Assembly (NCBI RefSeq): GCF_963676685.1
Contig: NC_092348.1
Span: forward strand, 29,425,386-29,489,385
Length of the DNA: 64,000 nucleotides
Direction: 5' to 3'
From: Mytilus edulis
Lineage: Eukaryota; Mollusca; Bivalvia; Mytilida; Mytilidae
The notes beneath the pieces were generated by a model, which made no database searches, was not told where the DNA came from, and was given only the letters and a program-made list of their open reading frames with translations. A program made the translations under genes and the position numbers. Shown piece after piece: positions 1 to 11,700 of this stretch (position 1 is its first letter; the number at the start of each line of letters is the position of its first letter).

Positions 1-1402
1 TGTTTGAAATTTTGTTAAAATTACAAAATCAAAATTTGAGACAAAACTTCAAATTTGCTACTCAAATAAGTGATTTAAAAATCACTTACATCAGTAAGTC
101 CCCTGACTGTGTATAGAGAATACAAGTATAAGGAAAAAGAACATTGATTATATGAAAATCTATAAAACGGGCTGCTGTCTGGATTAACCACAAAATCCCC
201 ATTTTCTATTAATTTGTAATAGAACATGTACAGTAGACTAATAAATGGACATTATTGTTTAAAGGGAATTTTTGCTCTTCAGAAATCAAAAATTTCTAAA
301 TAAAGTCCTACAAAAGGTGTTATACAATGAAAGCAGATGTTAAGAATTATCTAAATATTTTGATATCTTACATACATGTATGTTTGTGTAAGTTGTACCT
401 TGCATTGAATATTGTACACTTTGTGAATTGATATTAAAGTGATTTCCACACTTTTTGGGAGTATAAAAAAATCCAAAACCAATATGTGATTGCCTTGATA
501 GTTTTCAATTTTCCTGATTTTGTCTACATTTTGTTTTTTCAAGATACACAAAAGTCAAAACAGTGCAGTGAGCACAGTATTCTGAACATCCTTATTGATG
601 AAATAAATACTCTGATATTAAGGCCAAAAATAAAATATTGTTTGTTTCCCCTCCCCCAACTGACCCAGTAAAATCGCAGTGACTCGAAAATTTTTATTGG
701 CCATTCTTGTACATATTTTTTGTTGTTGCTATGTTGGTTTTTGGTGATATCTTTCTGATGCTGTAGTAAACGTGCATTGGTTTTTTGGTCATACCTTTCC
801 GATGCTGTAGTCAACAAGCGTTTTAAATCAAGGCATTTTTGCATTGAAGCGTCAATATGATTCGGAATCGAGGAAAACAAACATAATGCCTTGCCACACG
901 ATTTGTGTTGTCATGGTTGTGTGCAAGGGTGATATTTGAAAATAAAATCTTAAGCATCTTTCAACCCACTGAGTGCACCTTGATTGGCTTTGTCTTTTAC
1001 CTCTTTTCCTGTTTAAAGGATAAAATCTTTGAGTAAAAATGGTCTGAATTGTGCTTTGAAATCAATCTACTTAGTAGTACTTTGTCTTCGACTTCGACCA
1101 GGTTGGGCACAAGTCAGAAAATGTTGGATACATGATTTCCCTGCTTTCAGGGAACCTCCTTGATTTCTGGTGTAAACAAGACCAGTTAAAATGTGTTTTT
1201 ATTTTCCATTTTTTGGCATGAAATTTACAAAAGGGCACGTTTTACGTTATAACTTACACAAGTTGAATTTGTAAATACTCAAAAGTATTCTAGGAACAAC
1301 AAAACATGAATAAGTGAAGCCTTGTTTTTTCTAGAACTCGAAAAAACATACAAATCTTTGTTTAGGAATTAATTGACCAAGCTGCATGATCCATGCATGT
1401 TG
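1..1402. other. Non-coding flank, nothing recognised
   Basis: AT-rich sequence with stop codons in every frame at short intervals. No exon-like block with splice sites and no repeat family I recognise. The missing first coding exon of the USF gene may lie here or before the window. Confidence 0.5.
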
Positions 1403-1835
1403 ATTGATTGATTGATTGATTGTTGGTTGCTTAACGTCCAGTGGCAAATATTTCATGCATATTCAGGACGAGAACAAGTTCACAAATAATACAATAGGTA
1501 GGTGAATACGATAGAGGCCATCTGGGATGATGGTCGGGGGAATTTGGACTGCCACTGGAAATTGTGGGTATATTGGATAGGGACAGAAATTTTGCCTTGC
1601 AACAGGCCACCTACGGACCCCTCAAAGAGTTGTTGCAAGGGTTCTTAACGTGCAAAGAGCGTGGCACTCTCTTTACACGAGGCATCAGATTTAACATCCC
1701 CCTTCTGACCGGACGTGACTGCGAACTTGATAAATCCCGCACATCCAAACGGACGCCCCACTTCGGCTAGCGTTTTACTGCCGGTCGGGAGAAGACCAAG
1801 TGACCATATTTCTATACCCCAGTCACCCTTGGGGT
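1403..1835 (+). repeat. Dispersed mussel repeat with (ATTG)n head, copy 1
   Basis: Begins with an ATTG tetranucleotide run, then 'GCTTAACGTCCAGTGGC', 'TTTCATGCATATTCAGGACG' and 'AATACAATAGGTAGGT'. The distal half is GC-richer ('TTCTTAACGTGCAAAGAGCG', 'GACCGGACGTGACTGCG', 'GGTCGGGAGAAGACC'). The same series of blocks recurs at 63098-63640, and the first part only at 17541-17625. Three diverged copies in one window mark it as a dispersed repeat. The 68-codon open stretch inside it is not conserved in the other copy. Confidence 0.8.
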
Positions 1836-3473
1836 GTTATCCATGCATGTGTAACTGAACATAACTGAATTATGTTCACTTCTATTGAAAATTTTTATTC
1901 ATTAAATTTTAATTCCCAAGTCATTAACATATCTTTTTGTCATCTCATAATTGATGATCAAGGTATGAATTGGTGAACACAGGAATTGTTTTGTTGTGAG
2001 TTATGCATCAAATTAGACATGTTAGACTTGAAATAAGCTTGATTTTTAACTTATTAAACACTTGCTTTCATTAAACATTGTTATCACATGAAGAATGTGT
2101 GCTTTTGTAGATTTCATACCATAAAATGAATAGGAAAAAGGAGGTCCCTGTATACTGTTTTTAACACCAGAAAACTTGGGTGTACACTGAATACAGGGAA
2201 TATATATCCCACTTTTCTTGACTTATCTTACCTGTTGATTTTTGTAAAAATTCAATATAGAAAAATTATATCAAGAAATAAAATAAAATAATTTGCCTAC
2301 CTACCTACCCCTACCCTGATAACCTCAGTCGGGGAAGGGAAACAAAGATATTTTTAATGTTGGCCTAATATAAAGTGCAAAATAATCTACATAGATATAT
2401 AGGAAGATGTGATGTGAGTGCACATTGTTTATAAACCAAACTTGTCCAGAACATTACATTAGTTTTGCATGGTGCATGAATCTAGTACAAACATATGTGT
2501 GATGTCATTGTTAACTTGGTCATTGTTCTGTTTTGTTCTGTACAGGTATAGGTATAATTCTCTTTTTTGAATCAGAACCCTCCCACAGAGGATAATACTT
2601 TCACTTAACTTATAAATAAAATTAATAAAATCTTGTATTTTGTTGTAGTCATTAAAATCTATTTGGGCTACCAAAATTTGAGTCTAAAAAAAATGTTAGG
2701 CCAAATATTTTTTAAACTCTAAAACTTCCATTTAAAATTAGAGTTATCTCCCTTTGTGCGTAATTGTAGTTGCACCATTTACAGTTCATTGAATATTCCT
2801 CTTTCCAATTTCCATCCATACATGTATCAAAATTGTGGTATGAGTCTTAATTAGAATCTGTTTTTTTTTTTCAATTAGTCTGTTTTAAATACATGTAGCT
2901 GTACATGTATGACTTTCGAATTATACAACGCAAATTAATGTTGATATATATATTAGATTGGAAGAAGCCATGACTTTACATCAGCTGATGAAAAGCTTTG
3001 AGCTAGCTATAGTTTCAAGTAATTTCATCCTTCTAAATATTCATGAAATTTTGCCCAACTGAACATTTAGGCAACCAACACTCGGTCAATCAAGTTACAT
3101 TTTGTATTTCAAGCAATTTAATGATGTTTGATTGTCCCCATATTTGTAAGACCTGAAATTTTCAATATTTGGTGCTTTTGTGTCATAATCTTTATGCAAA
3201 TTCATGGATTGTTTTTCTCCATATCTTTTGTAATTACACCTTATGTAAGAATCCGGGGTTTTGATTGGTTAATAGCCAGTGTATTTTTCACCAATTTACT
3301 GTTATCAAATGAATATCGTTCATTTTTAATGCCGCCGGGGTATTTGCTAAAAGGATATGCCTTTTTTTACCCTCTCTGCCGTGGTATTTGCCAAAAAATA
3401 CTCTATTCGACTGGACGCTTGTAACGTCACGATCATCAATGCGTTTTAGTACATTAACATTCGGTGTAATTAA
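1836..3473. other. Non-coding upstream or first-intron sequence of the USF gene
   Basis: No coding exon recognised. It holds a segment (about 2596-2700) that recurs at about 3878-3990 and AT-rich unique sequence. If the first USF exon lies upstream of the window, all of this is intron. Confidence 0.45.
2596..2700 (+). repeat. Direct duplication, upstream copy
   Basis: Contains 'ACTTAACTTATAAATAAA' and 'CTATTTGGGCTACC' followed by 'AAAATTTGAGTCTAA'. The same blocks in the same order and orientation recur at about 3878-3990, about 1.28 kb downstream and on the other side of the first recognised USF exon. Confidence 0.75.
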
Positions 3474-3616
3474 ACAGATATATCATGTTATTGAGGGGTA
3501 TTTGCGAAAAATACCAGTCTTGAGAATGAATTTCCCTCGCCTTACGGCTCGTGAAATTTAACATTCTCTCGACTGGTATTTTTCGCAAATACCCCTCCTT
3601 AACATGATATATCTGT
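3474..3616. mobile_element. Foldback (long palindrome) element
   Basis: A nearly perfect inverted repeat. The left arm begins 'ACAGATATATCATGTTATTG' and runs through 'GGTATTTGCGAAAAATACC'. The right arm is its reverse complement and ends 'AACATGATATATCTGT'. Each arm is about 55 bases, around a short centre 'CCTCGCCTTACGGCTCGTG'. The transcript could form a long hairpin. It lies 135 bases before the first recognised USF exon and has no coding potential. Confidence 0.8.
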
Positions 3617-3750
3617 TCATAATTCCCTTGTGTTCATTGATGATGATGGTTTAACAAGTACTGAGTATTTCATTCCAATGTGCTTCCTATATACAACCAC
3701 AACAATAAAGAAAAATGCAGCATTGTTCTAATTTTATTTGTTTATTGCAG

Positions 3751-3812
3751 TGAACAAAAGAATCATGATTCCAACAACTCAGATGATGTCACTTTAACAC
3801 ACCATGACCCAG
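3751..3812 (+). CDS. USF1: USF, first recognised coding exon (acidic N-terminal part)
   Basis: Acceptor 'TTTATTGCAG', donor 'AG|GTAATT'. Codes for 'EQKNHDSNNSDDVTLTHHDP', an acidic stretch like the USF N terminus. It enters with the third base of a codon and leaves with one base, matching the next exon. Not the start exon: no ATG in frame after the acceptor. Confidence 0.7.
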
Positions 3813-6800
3813 GTAATTATGTTTATATACATACATGTGTACATGTACACATGCAAAATTACACAAGAAATATGATGATAATACTTTTACTTAACTTATA
3901 AATAAAAACAAATATTATCAGCTTGTTGTATTTTGTTTGGGCCATTAACATTCTATTTGGGCTACCAAAATTTGAGTCTAAGAAATACTTGTTACCTTTA
4001 ACATTTATACATTTAGTGAGGTACAATGTACCTTCAAGAAATATGTTTGTGTTGGTTCATATATGTCCTGTGAATTCAGGGATCATATTATTCAAAAGGA
4101 CCATGCATGTGAAGTAATAAGTTAAGGTCACTTGAATTTTAACTTGGGAAGGCATCTTGCATCAATAATTTTAAGTCACTGAAAAAGATGAGTTGAGGAA
4201 GAATCATAAAGGCTTATCTTTAGCCATCTACACCCTCACCTCTAACTGCAGATGATTATTTATATATACTATATCATTCTCATATATATTATGGTTTTTT
4301 AACAGGATTTTTGTGACAAAAATGTCGGTTATTGATTAAGGGATGTATGGTGGGCGGCTGGGTAGTCAGGCGGCCAGGCAGGTGGCAGCCAAATGTTGTC
4401 CATGCATTTACTCATGAACCGTTCACCCAAAGCTTTTAAAATTTTAATATGTTGTTACTGACATCAAAATGGAAGTCAAGTTCAATAATGATGATTTTGA
4501 CTTTTACAGTTCTGGAGTTATGGTTCTTGAAAGATTAAAAAATGGCGTTTCCAGTCCTTTCAGTGCGTTTACTCCTGAACTGTTCAACCAAAGCTTTTAA
4601 AATTTTAATATGTTGTTACTGATGACAAAATGGAGGTCAAGTTCAATATTGACGATTTTGACTTTTACCGTTCAGGAGTTATGGTTCTTGAAAAATTGAA
4701 AAATGGTGTTTCCAGTTGTGTCCATGTATTTACATACGAACCGTTCAACCAAAGATTTTTAAATTCAAATATGTTGTTTCTGATGACAAAATTGAGGTCA
4801 AGTTCAATAATGGCGATTTTCACTTTTTCCTCTTCAGGAGTTATGGTTCTTGAAAGATTAAAAAATTGTGTTACCAGTCATGTTGTTGCATTTACTCATG
4901 AACCATTCAGCCAAAGCTTTTCAAATTTTTATATGTTGTTACTGATGACAAAATGGAGGTCAAGTCTGATATTGAAGATTTTCACTTTCACCGTTCATCA
5001 GTTATGGTTCTTGTGATATTGAAAAATGCCAGGACACGAATAAATATGAATAAATCCGGTTTGCTGTCACTCTAACAGCCTCTTGTTTTAATAATTAAAT
5101 TGTTATATGTTTTCAGGAGACCATGAAGAACATGCAACAATAGCAAATGTACAAACAGTTGGAGGACAAGCTCTAGCTCTGGATCCAAATATTCAGTATC
5201 AGCTTAGGGCTGATACAGGGCAAGGTAAACGCATAATAAGTAAAAACAGGGATTGTTGATCATGTTGATCATGAGGGATTATAATTCATGAAGGTTGTCA
5301 ATGATCTTATTCTAGATAATACACTTTTAACATACATCATATTCAATTTAGGACATGTATGTTTATAAAGTGAAATATTCAAGGTAAAACCATTTATCAT
5401 AAACTTTTAAAAACTATGAACAGGGTTGATTGAAAGAAAGTAAAAAAGATAACAATGTCTATCAATTTTGCACCATTTAGAGTTTTTTTTTCTTCTGAAT
5501 CTCGTACAAATGATCAAATGATTAAAAAAAGTTAATTTATTAAAATCCCAAAATGACTGATAATATATCTAGAGAAAATAGTTACTGCCTTCCTATATGA
5601 TTAATTCAAATGCTAAATGTTATCCTTTTATTGTTTTTTTTCTTTTTCTTTGTGTTTTTTATTTTGTTGCTTTATATACCATGTATACATTACCGTGATT
5701 ACTGGTACATTGTATTTGATGAAGTTTGAAAAATATTTGAAAATATTTTTGGAGACAAAACAATATTACAAACAAGTCACATGACAGTGAATTGGACAGT
5801 CATTAACATCCTGAATATCCCACTCAGGGTTTTAGTATTGTAAATCCTGTTTTACACTTCAGTATATAAAGAAATTATGTTTCTGAAAAAGCAGTGCTGA
5901 ATTTCTTTTTCATGTAAATACTTGAGGAAACGAAATTATGTCATGTTTGTGAAAGATGAAGTCATTCAAGGATATTGTTACGGCCAGAAAATCACCTTTA
6001 AATTGTAGCCAACAAAAGACATAAATCAATAATAAAATTTAATAAGATTTATTATGCAAAAGTTCACAAGAAGCATTACACAAATATTACTGTCAACTTA
6101 ACTGTCAAAATAAGAGTCCAATCTTTTATCTTTTATATAATATCTGTATCAAGAAATCTTCTCAGAATCCAATCTGAATATTACGTTCACTACTAAGGTT
6201 ACAATCCAGTATGATGTTGTTTGTAGAATAAAAGTTTCAATCCAAACTACTAAGGTCACAATCCAGTATGATGCTGTTTGTAGAATAAAAGTGTCAATCC
6301 AAACTACTAAGGTCACAATCCAGTATGATGTTGTTTGTAGAATAAAAGTGTCAATCCAAATGCTGTGAATACTAATGTCTATCGATGTCTTAGTCTGAGA
6401 GTTTAACTTTAGTGTCTGTATATATATAGTTGTCACGGAAATTTCTAGAACACTCTAGAAATGGAACGTCCTAGAAAGTTACAACGGAAGTTTCTATTAA
6501 AATGTAGAAGTTTAAATAACGCATCTTTTATTAAGATCATTCTGGAATCATTATGTAAGTCAAATGGAAAGTTCCAATCATTCTGTTATTGTTCCAGTGA
6601 TTTCTAAACTGCACAGTTATAACATTATTCTGTAAACAACTGTCAGGCCACACAACAGAAATTAGGCCAACATAGATAAATATAATAATTACAATATCAT
6701 AACAATATGATAAAAAAAATTGTATTTTACAGGTCAAGTGACTTACAGAGTAGTACAGGTAGCTGGAGATGGCAATGAGACGACAGCACAAGTTGTTGCA

Positions 6801-9800
6801 AGTAATGCATTCCCACAGGTAACTCAGGTAAAAATTGGGACAGTACACCTAAAACAAGGAGGTTACCAACATTTCAGAGAACCAAAATTTATCTTTAATT
6901 TTAGGGGAAAAGATCTTGTTAATTCAGTAACTATCTGAAGTTTAACTTGCCATGATGTTCTGATTTGAATCACAAATTTTCATTTCATTATAGAAATGAA
7001 CATGGATTGGAAAACAGTGATGCATGTATTGAAATAAGAAAATGAGGTATCATATGAGTGCCAATGAGACAACTCTCCACCAAAGTTGCAATTTATGAAA
7101 CACTTATGAACCACACCAACAAACGACAACCACGGAACATTAGGTTCCTGACATTGAAAATACAATTACTTTCAAAGATTATAATATCATGATAAAAATT
7201 CTTGTATCTTGTTAAAATCCTGGTAAAGTAGAAGATGGAGACACATTTGACACAAAAAATGATTCCATAATATGATTTACAACTGGGGGAATAAATGTAT
7301 ATTATGTATTAAAAAGTAAATCTTTTTTTCATATACTTGTAGTTACGATGTATCAGCAATTTTCTGTCTTTTTGCCATTGCTTTCATTAAAGACTCCTAA
7401 ACATGTTTATAATGATGAAATACCATGTTAGTTTTAAGTTCAGTGTTGCTTGTAAAACTTTATCAAAAATTTGTTGATTATATTATGATTTTATTGTAAA
7501 TATTCAGGTCTAAACTTTTATATTTTATTAGGCAGTCATACAAAGTCCATTTAGTAATGGAGGAAGTCCCACACTTGAAGGACAAGATACAAAGTTTACA
7601 TATTTCCCTGCTGTCAGCGGGACAGGTGTTGAAGCTTCACAACCTGAGGTCATCTCAACAGCAGGCATGGCTGGACAGGTCACTACTGCAGGTGAGAGAT
7701 TGTGTTCTTGATGGACTCAATATATATTCATCCGCTAGAGGTTCTTCTTTTACAGAATTTCAATGGGATTTTATACAACCACAAAAAAAAATAAGGGTCG
7801 TATATATATTTGTATTTGCGTCATCGTCTTCATTGTTGTTCATTGTTTAGTATAAGTGAATAGAAATCTATGAAATTTAAACACAAGGTTTATAACCACA
7901 AAAGAAAGGTTGGTATTGATTTTTGCCCCCCAGAAACCTGTTATGTGTCAAAAATATTTAATAACAATCCAAATTCAAACCGGTATCAAGTGTGAATATT
8001 GTGTCCATTTTTGCCCCAACAATTCAGGGATGGAACTCTGCGGTCGTATCAAGCTGTGCTTAGCGAAACACTTTATTATATTGGTTCTCATGTCTTGATA
8101 ATTTGTTTTGAAACTTTGTATGTATTCATAAATGTATTTTAAATCTTGTGAAATTGTTTTTGAAATTTTCTATGATTGAGCATGTTGAGAGTATTGTAAT
8201 ATGGTGTAATTTATCTTTATAGGAGGATGGGCACAGGATGGTTCTCTTGGCCAAGGTAACAATAAAAAAATATTTGTAGTAAAATGAAAAGTACAATCTA
8301 AGAACTACATTTGTTAAAAGAAAAGAACATGTATCTTTATGCTTGCAGCATGAAGCATCCAGGAATAAAAAGGGCTGATAACAAATTTAACATAAAGAGA
8401 AAAACATACTATGAACAGGTCTCTATAAAGATGCATCCTAGACCTGCTATAACTAGACTTGTCTGAACATTTTCTACACCTTCGCTTCATCAAAAGTCTG
8501 AAAATTATAAATTTAATTTGATTAAGTTCATTTTGTTAAGAGCTGAAATGATGCGTTTGACTTTGATTATTATGAAACTGGGACTTGATTATTAGTTCCT
8601 GAACTCAACTGTAGAAAATATCTTTGTGGTATGAAAGTATTCTTATAAAAAGGAGTAAAATTATGTATTAGCATATATTAAAAAAATACTTGCTGATCTA
8701 TGCATTAAACCATCAGATGTTCCTCAAATCCTGGAAATTGACCTCCAGGACTAAAGTGACAATATTTTCATAAATAGAGAATAATTGGCTGTTGAAGATA
8801 CATTTAATGTAAACTAGTAATCATGATAATGAAAATGATAAACAAAACCAAAAAGTAAATCATTAAAATGTCAGGACATGCATAACAAAGAAGGATAAAA
8901 ACTTTTTTGTAAGTTTTTAATTTTATTTCTTAAAAATAAAATGATAACATCTGGGATCTAGCTTTTAATCTTATATACATAATATCAATGATAGGTCAGT
9001 TTTATGTGATGATGTCACCACAAGAAGTTCTCCAAGGACAGAGAAATATTGCACCTCGCACAGGATTTGCCACACCTAAAGTTGAAGGGGCAAGGTCAGG
9101 GAGAGATGATAGGAGGAGGGCAACTCATAATGAAGGTTTGTTTTGATGGCACTTTTTACATGATGTTTGTCATTCTACAATAAAAATGAAATATATATTC
9201 ACTTATATAACAGACTTTTCTAGCTAAGCAAGCAGCTTTAGGGGTAATAGTAAAAACGATCGGCTCGGAGCCCAAATAATATGTACTGGTAAGGTAACAT
9301 GTATATCTTTCTTGGGACCATTACCTTCTGAACTAGTATGTTCAAAATCTTTGCTCTGCATGTCTGTCTAGTAGAAAGCAGAATTCACATCCATATAGCA
9401 TTAAAAGTTCACTTTCTGAATGTTCCCTTATTTGCCACTGGAATTTAAACATATCCATTTGTTTTCTGAAATTACATGTTTGATAAATAAGCTAATCTGT
9501 GTATCAAAAACAAACCAACGGTACAAATGAAAAAATGTAAGAACTTTTCACACTATGATTTTTTAAGGACCATTAAGCCTACATTGACTTATAAGTGCAG
9601 AATGTGTGATGTTAAATAATTTTATATGCATGAATTTTTCTATATATTTAAATTTCAGTTGAACGACGTAGGAGAGATAAAATAAATAACTGGATAGTTC
9701 AGTTATCAAAAGTAGTACCAGACTGTTCCTCAGACCATACAAAACAAGGGCAGGTAACCAATAAAGTAGGCAAAAAATTATTACAAATATCTTGCACCTA

Positions 9801-11479
9801 TTATAAGTTCATTTTAATTGATCACTACCAATTTTTGTGGTTATAGGAGAAGGTTTTTTTAATATGGGAAAGTCCATACATCATCTGATCCTATGAAGCA
9901 GCCTAACCTTCACTCTTTCACCTGATTTCATGATCTTTCTCTTCTCGTTGTAAAATCACAAAAATTGGTTGATGACTAATTGAAATGAATTCACTGTTTG
10001 TATTGTTTCCTACACAATCCACTAAATGAATGTTTATACATGTTATAAGGCCAAACAAAAAAATATGTAATATTGGTAACTGCATGATCATGCTGATTAG
10101 AATCACAAAAACATTTTGTTTGGCTAATGATGCAACGATAATGCACTTGTTTGTCAGCATGTCACTGTTGTCACTTGAAAAATAGTATGAATAATGGTAT
10201 TAAGGTGGTACCAAACACCTCCACTAAAATTTATTTGGCTCGTTTAATTTTCATTGAATTTTGAAAAAATATTTACTTTGACCATTGAACATATTGAACA
10301 AAAATATAATAATTTCAAAAAACTTGAACCACACACTTTGAAAGAAAATTTCATTGGGTATATACCAGTTTGGAAAACACCTATTTTGATCATTTAGAAG
10401 CTAAATAATAGAATGTGGTTAAAATGTTCAGCTGATTTTAGAGAGTTATCTCCCTGTAGTGTTATGTACCACCTCAAGTAACATGACTGATGCCATTCTT
10501 AATGGAGTAAGAACTGCTTCAAGATAAGAATAACGAACATGGTATGATTGCCAATGAGACAACTATCTACCTATAAAGTTCAAATGAAGTGGATGTTAGC
10601 AATTATAGTTAATTGTACTGGCCTTAACAATGAGAAAACCCATACTTTATAGTCAGCTATTAAAAGCCTAAACATGAAAAATGTGAACAATTCATATGAG
10701 AAAATTATCTGCCTAATTAATAACAAAAATAATTACAAAAACACAAATATGAATGACATGAACCAACAACATTCACTGCACTACAGGCTCTTGGAAATGT
10801 TTAAGATTTGGTAAACCCTGCACAGACAAATGATATTCACTCCTTAAATGAAATCCATTAACAGTAAAACATAATAAACCAACATATTGGTCCTATATTT
10901 CTTTTGCTTGATTTTCTGATTTATTAAAAGAATGCAAGAAGAAACAAAACTGCATTTGTAAATAATTAGAAAGATCAACTGACAACATGATGAACATAAG
11001 AAAATAAGAAAAAAAAAGGCATAGATAGATATACATGTATGAAGATGTGGTATGAGTGTCAATAAGCCAACTAATAGTCCACATAAGCAAAATGTACCCC
11101 ACAAATTTAAAAAAAAAAAATAAATGTCATGAGATGTGTGCTAATAAAACCTTTTGATGAATTTTGTTGTTTGATGCCTTCTTCAAACAGTTGTCACTTT
11201 TTGGAGAAAAATATCACTCAGCAGACAGAAAATTTATTTATGGCGTCTTTATAATTTCAGAGTAAAGGAGGAATTTTATCAAAAGCTTGTGATTATATAA
11301 CTGAATTAAGAACATCAAATGCTAGAATGGCTGAAAATTTAAAAGAATCTGAACGTTTACAAGTAGATCTTGAACTTCTCCGACAACAGTGTGAAGAACT
11401 GAAAAGTGAGAATCAAATTTTACGGACACAATTACAGCAGCATGGTATCATACCAGACATTTCTGGAACAGGATCATAG
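3751..11479 (+). CDS. USF1: Upstream stimulatory factor (USF1/USF2 orthologue), bHLH-zip transcription factor; eight exons, 5' end missing
   Basis: Nuclear dimeric factor of the bHLH-leucine-zipper class; the family binds E-boxes (CACGTG) and activates transcription. Exons: 3751-3812, 5117-5224, 6733-6827, 7532-7691, 8223-8255, 8995-9135, 9659-9753, 11261-11479. All introns are GT-AG and phases match at every junction. They give 303 complete residues plus one split codon; vertebrate USF1 is about 310, so only about ten N-terminal residues are missing. Order: acidic and glutamine/threonine-rich activation region, USF-specific region ('QFYVMMSPQEVLQG'), basic region ('THNEVERRRRDKINNW', with the His, Glu and Arg that contact the E-box), helix-loop-helix, then a zipper with leucines at seven-residue spacing. 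The first recognised exon starts with the third base of a codon, so an upstream exon must exist. The family is sure; USF1 versus USF2 is not decidable, and invertebrates usually have one. Confidence 0.93.
3878..3990 (+). repeat. Direct duplication, downstream copy (USF intron)
   Basis: Partner of 2596-2700. The duplicated block flanks the first recognised USF exon on both sides. Confidence 0.75.
4381..5020 (+). repeat. Four-copy tandem repeat, period about 161 bases
   Basis: Blocks such as 'CATTTACTCATGAACC', 'CCAAAGCTTTTAAAATTTT', 'ATGTTGTTACTGATGACAAA' and 'GAGTTATGGTTCTTGAAA' recur with starts near 4404, 4565, 4726 and 4888. Copies are diverged from each other. A 128-codon open stretch across copies 2-4 is a by-product of the repeat, not a gene. 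It lies in a USF intron. Confidence 0.85.
5117..5224 (+). CDS. USF1: USF coding exon 2 (as recognised)
   Basis: Acceptor 'TGTTTTCAG', donor 'CAAG|GTAAAC'. Codes for 'DHEEHATIANVQTVGGQALA' and on to 'DPNIQYQLRADTGQ', matching the vertebrate USF segment just before the 'GQVMYRVIQV' region. Confidence 0.9.
6188..6362. repeat. Three-copy minisatellite, period 57 bases
   Basis: 'TACTAAGGTYACAATCCAGT' plus 'TTTGTAGAATAAAAGTKTCA' repeated at 6191, 6248 and 6305, with one to three changes per copy. It sits inside a larger AT-rich stretch (about 5960-6530) of the USF intron that may be an inserted element of unknown class. Confidence 0.85.
6733..6827 (+). CDS. USF1: USF coding exon 3
   Basis: Codes for 'QVTYRVVQVAGDGNETTAQ' through 'NAFPQVTQ', clearly the USF 'QVMYRVIQV' block. 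Two in-frame donors lie nine bases apart: CAG|GTAACT after 6818 and CAG|GTAAAA after 6827. The second is chosen because 'VTQ-AVIQ' fits the family across the junction. Confidence 0.92.
7022..7172. repeat. Dispersed 'CCAATGAGACAACTC' mussel repeat (fragment)
   Basis: Contains 'GTGCCAATGAGACAACTCTC' and 'AAACGACAACCACGGAAC'. Related fragments lie at 10535-10800, 11030-11102, 46730-46860 and 53455-53515. It carries no coding sequence. Confidence 0.75.
7532..7691 (+). CDS. USF1: USF coding exon 4
   Basis: Acceptor 'TATTTTATTAG', donor 'GCAG|GTGAGA'. Starts 'AVIQSPFSNGGSPTLEGQD' and includes 'KFTYFPAVSGTG', matching the USF 'AVIQGAF...YTYFPSTAVGDG' region. Confidence 0.92.
8223..8255 (+). CDS. 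USF1: USF coding micro-exon (33 bases)
   Basis: Acceptor 'CTTTATAG', donor 'CCAAG|GTAACA'. Codes for 'GWAQDGSLGQ' with split glycine codons at both ends. Length is a multiple of three, so it could be skipped without a frameshift. Confidence 0.85.
8995..9135 (+). CDS. USF1: USF exon with the USF-specific region and start of the basic region
   Basis: Codes for 'QFYVMMSPQEVLQGQRNIAP' and ends 'RDDRRRATHNE'. The USF-specific region is the hallmark that separates USF from other bHLH-zip proteins. Confidence 0.95.
9659..9753 (+). CDS. USF1: USF exon with basic region and helix 1
   Basis: Codes for 'VERRRRDKINNWIVQLSKVV' then 'PDCSSDHTKQGQ'. Donor 'CAG|GTAACC'. Confidence 0.95.
10202..10477. mobile_element. 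MITE-like element with 'AGGTGGTAC' terminal inverted repeats
   Basis: Left end 'AAGGTGGTACCAAACAC', right end 'GTGTTATGTACCACCTC' (reverse complement begins GAGGTGGTAC). About 276 bases, no coding capacity, in a USF intron. The internal 'GAGAGTTATCTCCCT' is typical of this mollusc MITE type. Non-autonomous DNA transposon by structure; superfamily not determined. Confidence 0.7.
10535..10800. repeat. Dispersed 'CCAATGAGACAACTC' mussel repeat, longest copy in the window
   Basis: Starts 'ATGGTATGATTGCCAATGAG' and continues with 'TATAGTCAGCTATTAAAAG', the usual order in this family. Intronic in USF. Confidence 0.75.
11030..11102. repeat. Dispersed 'CCAATGAGACAACTC' mussel repeat, short diverged fragment
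   Basis: 'GAAGATGTGGTATGAGTGTC' followed by 'AATAAGCCAACTAATAGTCC'. Head of the repeat only. Confidence 0.55.
11261..11479 (+). CDS. USF1: USF terminal exon: loop, helix 2 and leucine zipper
   Basis: Acceptor 'ATAATTTCAG'. Codes for 'SKGGILSKACDYITELRTSN' (helix 2), then the zipper through 'LELLRQQCEELKSENQILR' and ends 'GIIPDISGTGS' before TAG at 11477-11479. 72 residues. Confidence 0.96.
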   Translation, partial: SKGGILSKACDYITELRTSNARMAENLKESERLQVDLELLRQQCEELKSENQILRTQLQQHGIIPDISGTGS

Positions 11480-11558
11480 TGCCTAATTATAGCATGTCTC
11501 ATTTTATCTCATTTGATTGTAAAGAATCAAAAATGGGGGCGTGTCAGAACTTCCTTTC

Positions 11559-11700
11559 AGTAGACAATGTAACATATGGTGGCCATTCATTATTGATTAC
11601 CATTAGAAAATAGTTTTCAAACCCTTTAGGAGGTTTTTCACAGTAGTTGCAGAATTCCAGAGCAGAATCAAAGGGATACACTGACATTAGTTCTCTTCTA
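11559..11700 (+). repeat. Duplicated block after the USF stop codon, copy 1
   Basis: 'AGTAGACAATGTAACATATG', 'AAAATAGTTTTCAA' and 'CCCTTTAGGA' in order. The same blocks in the same orientation recur at 13835-13970 with scattered changes and small indels. Confidence 0.85.

Noticed and set aside
1564..1770. 68-codon open frame on +
   Set aside because: Inside a dispersed repeat; frame not kept in the copy at 63.4-63.6 kb.
2103..2150. Candidate USF start exon with ATG AAT AGG AAA AAG GAG
   Set aside because: The following GTCCCT is a poor donor and its phase (0) does not fit the next exon, which needs two bases from upstream.
2980..2995. Hammerhead suggested by CTGATGA
   Set aside because: No stem II, GAAA or cut-site context; only a chance heptamer.
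4630..5016. 128-codon open frame on +
   Set aside because: Lies wholly in the 161-base tandem repeat; the protein repeats with the DNA.
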